DNA of 13,313 bases from Candidatus Kaiserbacteria bacterium (lineage in GTDB: Bacteria; Patescibacteriota; Minisyncoccia; Phycocordibacterales; Phycocordibacteraceae), in the NCBI GenBank assembly GCA_023267775.1, contig JAHFMQ010000018.1, positions 1 through 13,313 of the forward strand, written 5' to 3'. This document shows, in pieces, positions 12,654 through 13,313 of the stretch; the first letter of the stretch is position 1; the number at the start of each line of letters is the position of its first letter. Both the position numbers and the translations under genes were made by a program. The notes under the pieces are model-generated. The model did no database searches and was not told the origin of the DNA. It worked only from the letters and a program-made list of their open reading frames with translations.

Positions 12654-13313
12654 TTAGACCTGATTCTTGAGTGGCAGCCTCATTCGAGGCGGGATTTTGG
12701 GACCCCAGCATTTTTTGCTTGGGTTCCAGGGTCTCGTACCCTCCTCAACATAGAGTTTCTGAGCGTACGAGATATTGCCCGTAATCGAATAGATGTTGAA
12801 TCCTTCCTCAAGTGCAACCCGTTCATGTACACTCGACTTAATCTGAAGAAGACCAACATCTTTGGGCGTTAGACGTCCTTGAAGTACATATCCTGTCTTT
12901 TCATTATAGTGCTTCATGCCTGATTCGCATGCGGCAATAATTTTAAGGACAGGATGTGCTTTCCCCAAAAGATCTTTCGCCAAACGGTTCGCCTTGCGCG
13001 GATCCGTAACATTGTGGACATCAGCAGGCATTTTAAAACTGCCTCCTGACTTGAAGTAGTTCACATACTCCTTCCATGCATCAGGATTCCGTTTGTGTTG
13101 TCCTGATGAGAGGGATTTTGTTGCGAGTTTTCCCAACACTGTTTTCGCTACCACGTGAGAGGGTTTCACTTTTGTCATTGACGGCAGGCCATGCTTTGCC
13201 GCAGCGGCAGGTTTTGCCGTTACGATACGTTCCGGAGTTATCACAACTGTACGCAACTCCCCAGAGGAGAGTCTGCACAATGTATAACTCTTGGAACTAC
13301 ACGGCCCATCAGC
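12654..13313 (-). CDS. Lysozyme-like (transglycosylase-type) protein, N terminus beyond the window
   Basis: The frame is open to the window edge, so the N terminus is missing; a TTG at 13280 is only a formal start. The visible 219 residues begin with a Cys-containing, Ser- and Ala-rich region that looks like the mature part of an exported protein, then a positively charged linker. The lysozyme-like domain covers roughly the last 110 residues: HPVLKIIAACESGMKHYN, with the catalytic-type glutamate encoded at 12924-12926, then KDVGLLQIKSS, the GNISYAQKLYVEEGTRPW segment and a final Cys-Trp. These match the lysozyme-like fold found in many CPR secreted proteins, which may cut peptidoglycan of self or host. 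The family call is good. The export signal and exact substrate cannot be seen. Confidence 0.8.
   Translation of the reverse strand, partial: ADGPCSSKSYTLCRLSSGELRTVVITPERIVTAKPAAAAKHGLPSMTKVKPSHVVAKTVLGKLATKSLSSGQHKRNPDAWKEYVNYFKSGGSFKMPADVHNVTDPRKANRLAKDLLGKAHPVLKIIAACESGMKHYNEKTGYVLQGRLTPKDVGLLQIKSSVHERVALEEGFNIYSITGNISYAQKLYVEEGTRPWNPSKKCWGPKIPPRMRLPLKNQV

Noticed and set aside
1..13313. CRISPR array, tRNA or rRNA gene, transposase, phage genes
   Set aside because: No regularly spaced repeats, no cloverleaf with a GTTC arm, and no recognisable mobile-element protein were seen on either strand.

Overview
The window looks like a chromosomal segment of a Patescibacteria (CPR) bacterium, most likely from the Parcubacteria side. 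This is inferred from gene order and protein style, not from a 16S gene. The clues are short compact genes, many ATGA or few-base junctions, an S1 protein with only four S1 domains, a HisRS-like pseudo-enzyme beside lepB, the rpsU-ybeY-ftsA-ftsZ order, a lysozyme-like protein with a CESG...KDVGLLQI core, and a CCTGCC/GGCAGG palindrome of a type I associate with Parcubacteria genomes. The genetic code is standard: no gene needs a recoded TGA. Base composition is balanced. I see no rRNA, tRNA, CRISPR array, phage or transposase.

Layout. Bases 1-215 hold an extended -10 promoter and a leader of about 110 nt for the S1-like gene (216-1310 +). This gene converges on pth (1374-1970 -) across a 21-bp-stem terminator. 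Between the divergent pth and lepB promoters lies a perfect 21-bp inverted repeat (1983-2051). lepB (about 2100-2702 +) overlaps a catalytically dead HisRS-like gene (2699-3844 +) by ATGA. A near-leaderless promoter then drives rpsU (3899-4168), ybeY (4173-4676) and ftsA (4597-5757). ftsZ (5836-7095) has a promoter of its own. ybeY runs 80 bases into ftsA, apparently because a small palindromic repeat at 4544-4564 shifted its frame. trxB (7154-8080) starts from a promoter fused to the hairpin behind ftsZ and is followed, almost without gaps, by a GT2 glycosyltransferase (8077-8814) and an alpha/beta hydrolase (8818-9621). A self-contained unit with strong promoter, Shine-Dalgarno (SD) sequence and terminator encodes an unrecognised seven-helix membrane protein (9732-10448).

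The last part is on the minus strand: a lysozyme-like secreted protein cut by the window edge (12654-13313), a PilH-like receiver protein with a degenerate acidic pocket (12217-12588), a DedA-family membrane protein (11511-12140) and a GT4 glycosyltransferase (10501-11508). The last two form an operon.

By function the window combines translation (S1, S21, Pth, YbeY), protein export (LepB), division (FtsA and FtsZ), thiol redox chemistry (TrxB-like), and envelope or surface work (two glycosyltransferases, DedA, lysozyme-like protein, PilH-like regulator). Two kinds of gene start coexist. Some genes begin 6-10 bases after a -10 box and are probably leaderless. Three others carry a strong purine-rich SD exactly five bases before the start codon. 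Most intergenic gaps contain a long perfect hairpin, and several of these abut the next promoter directly.
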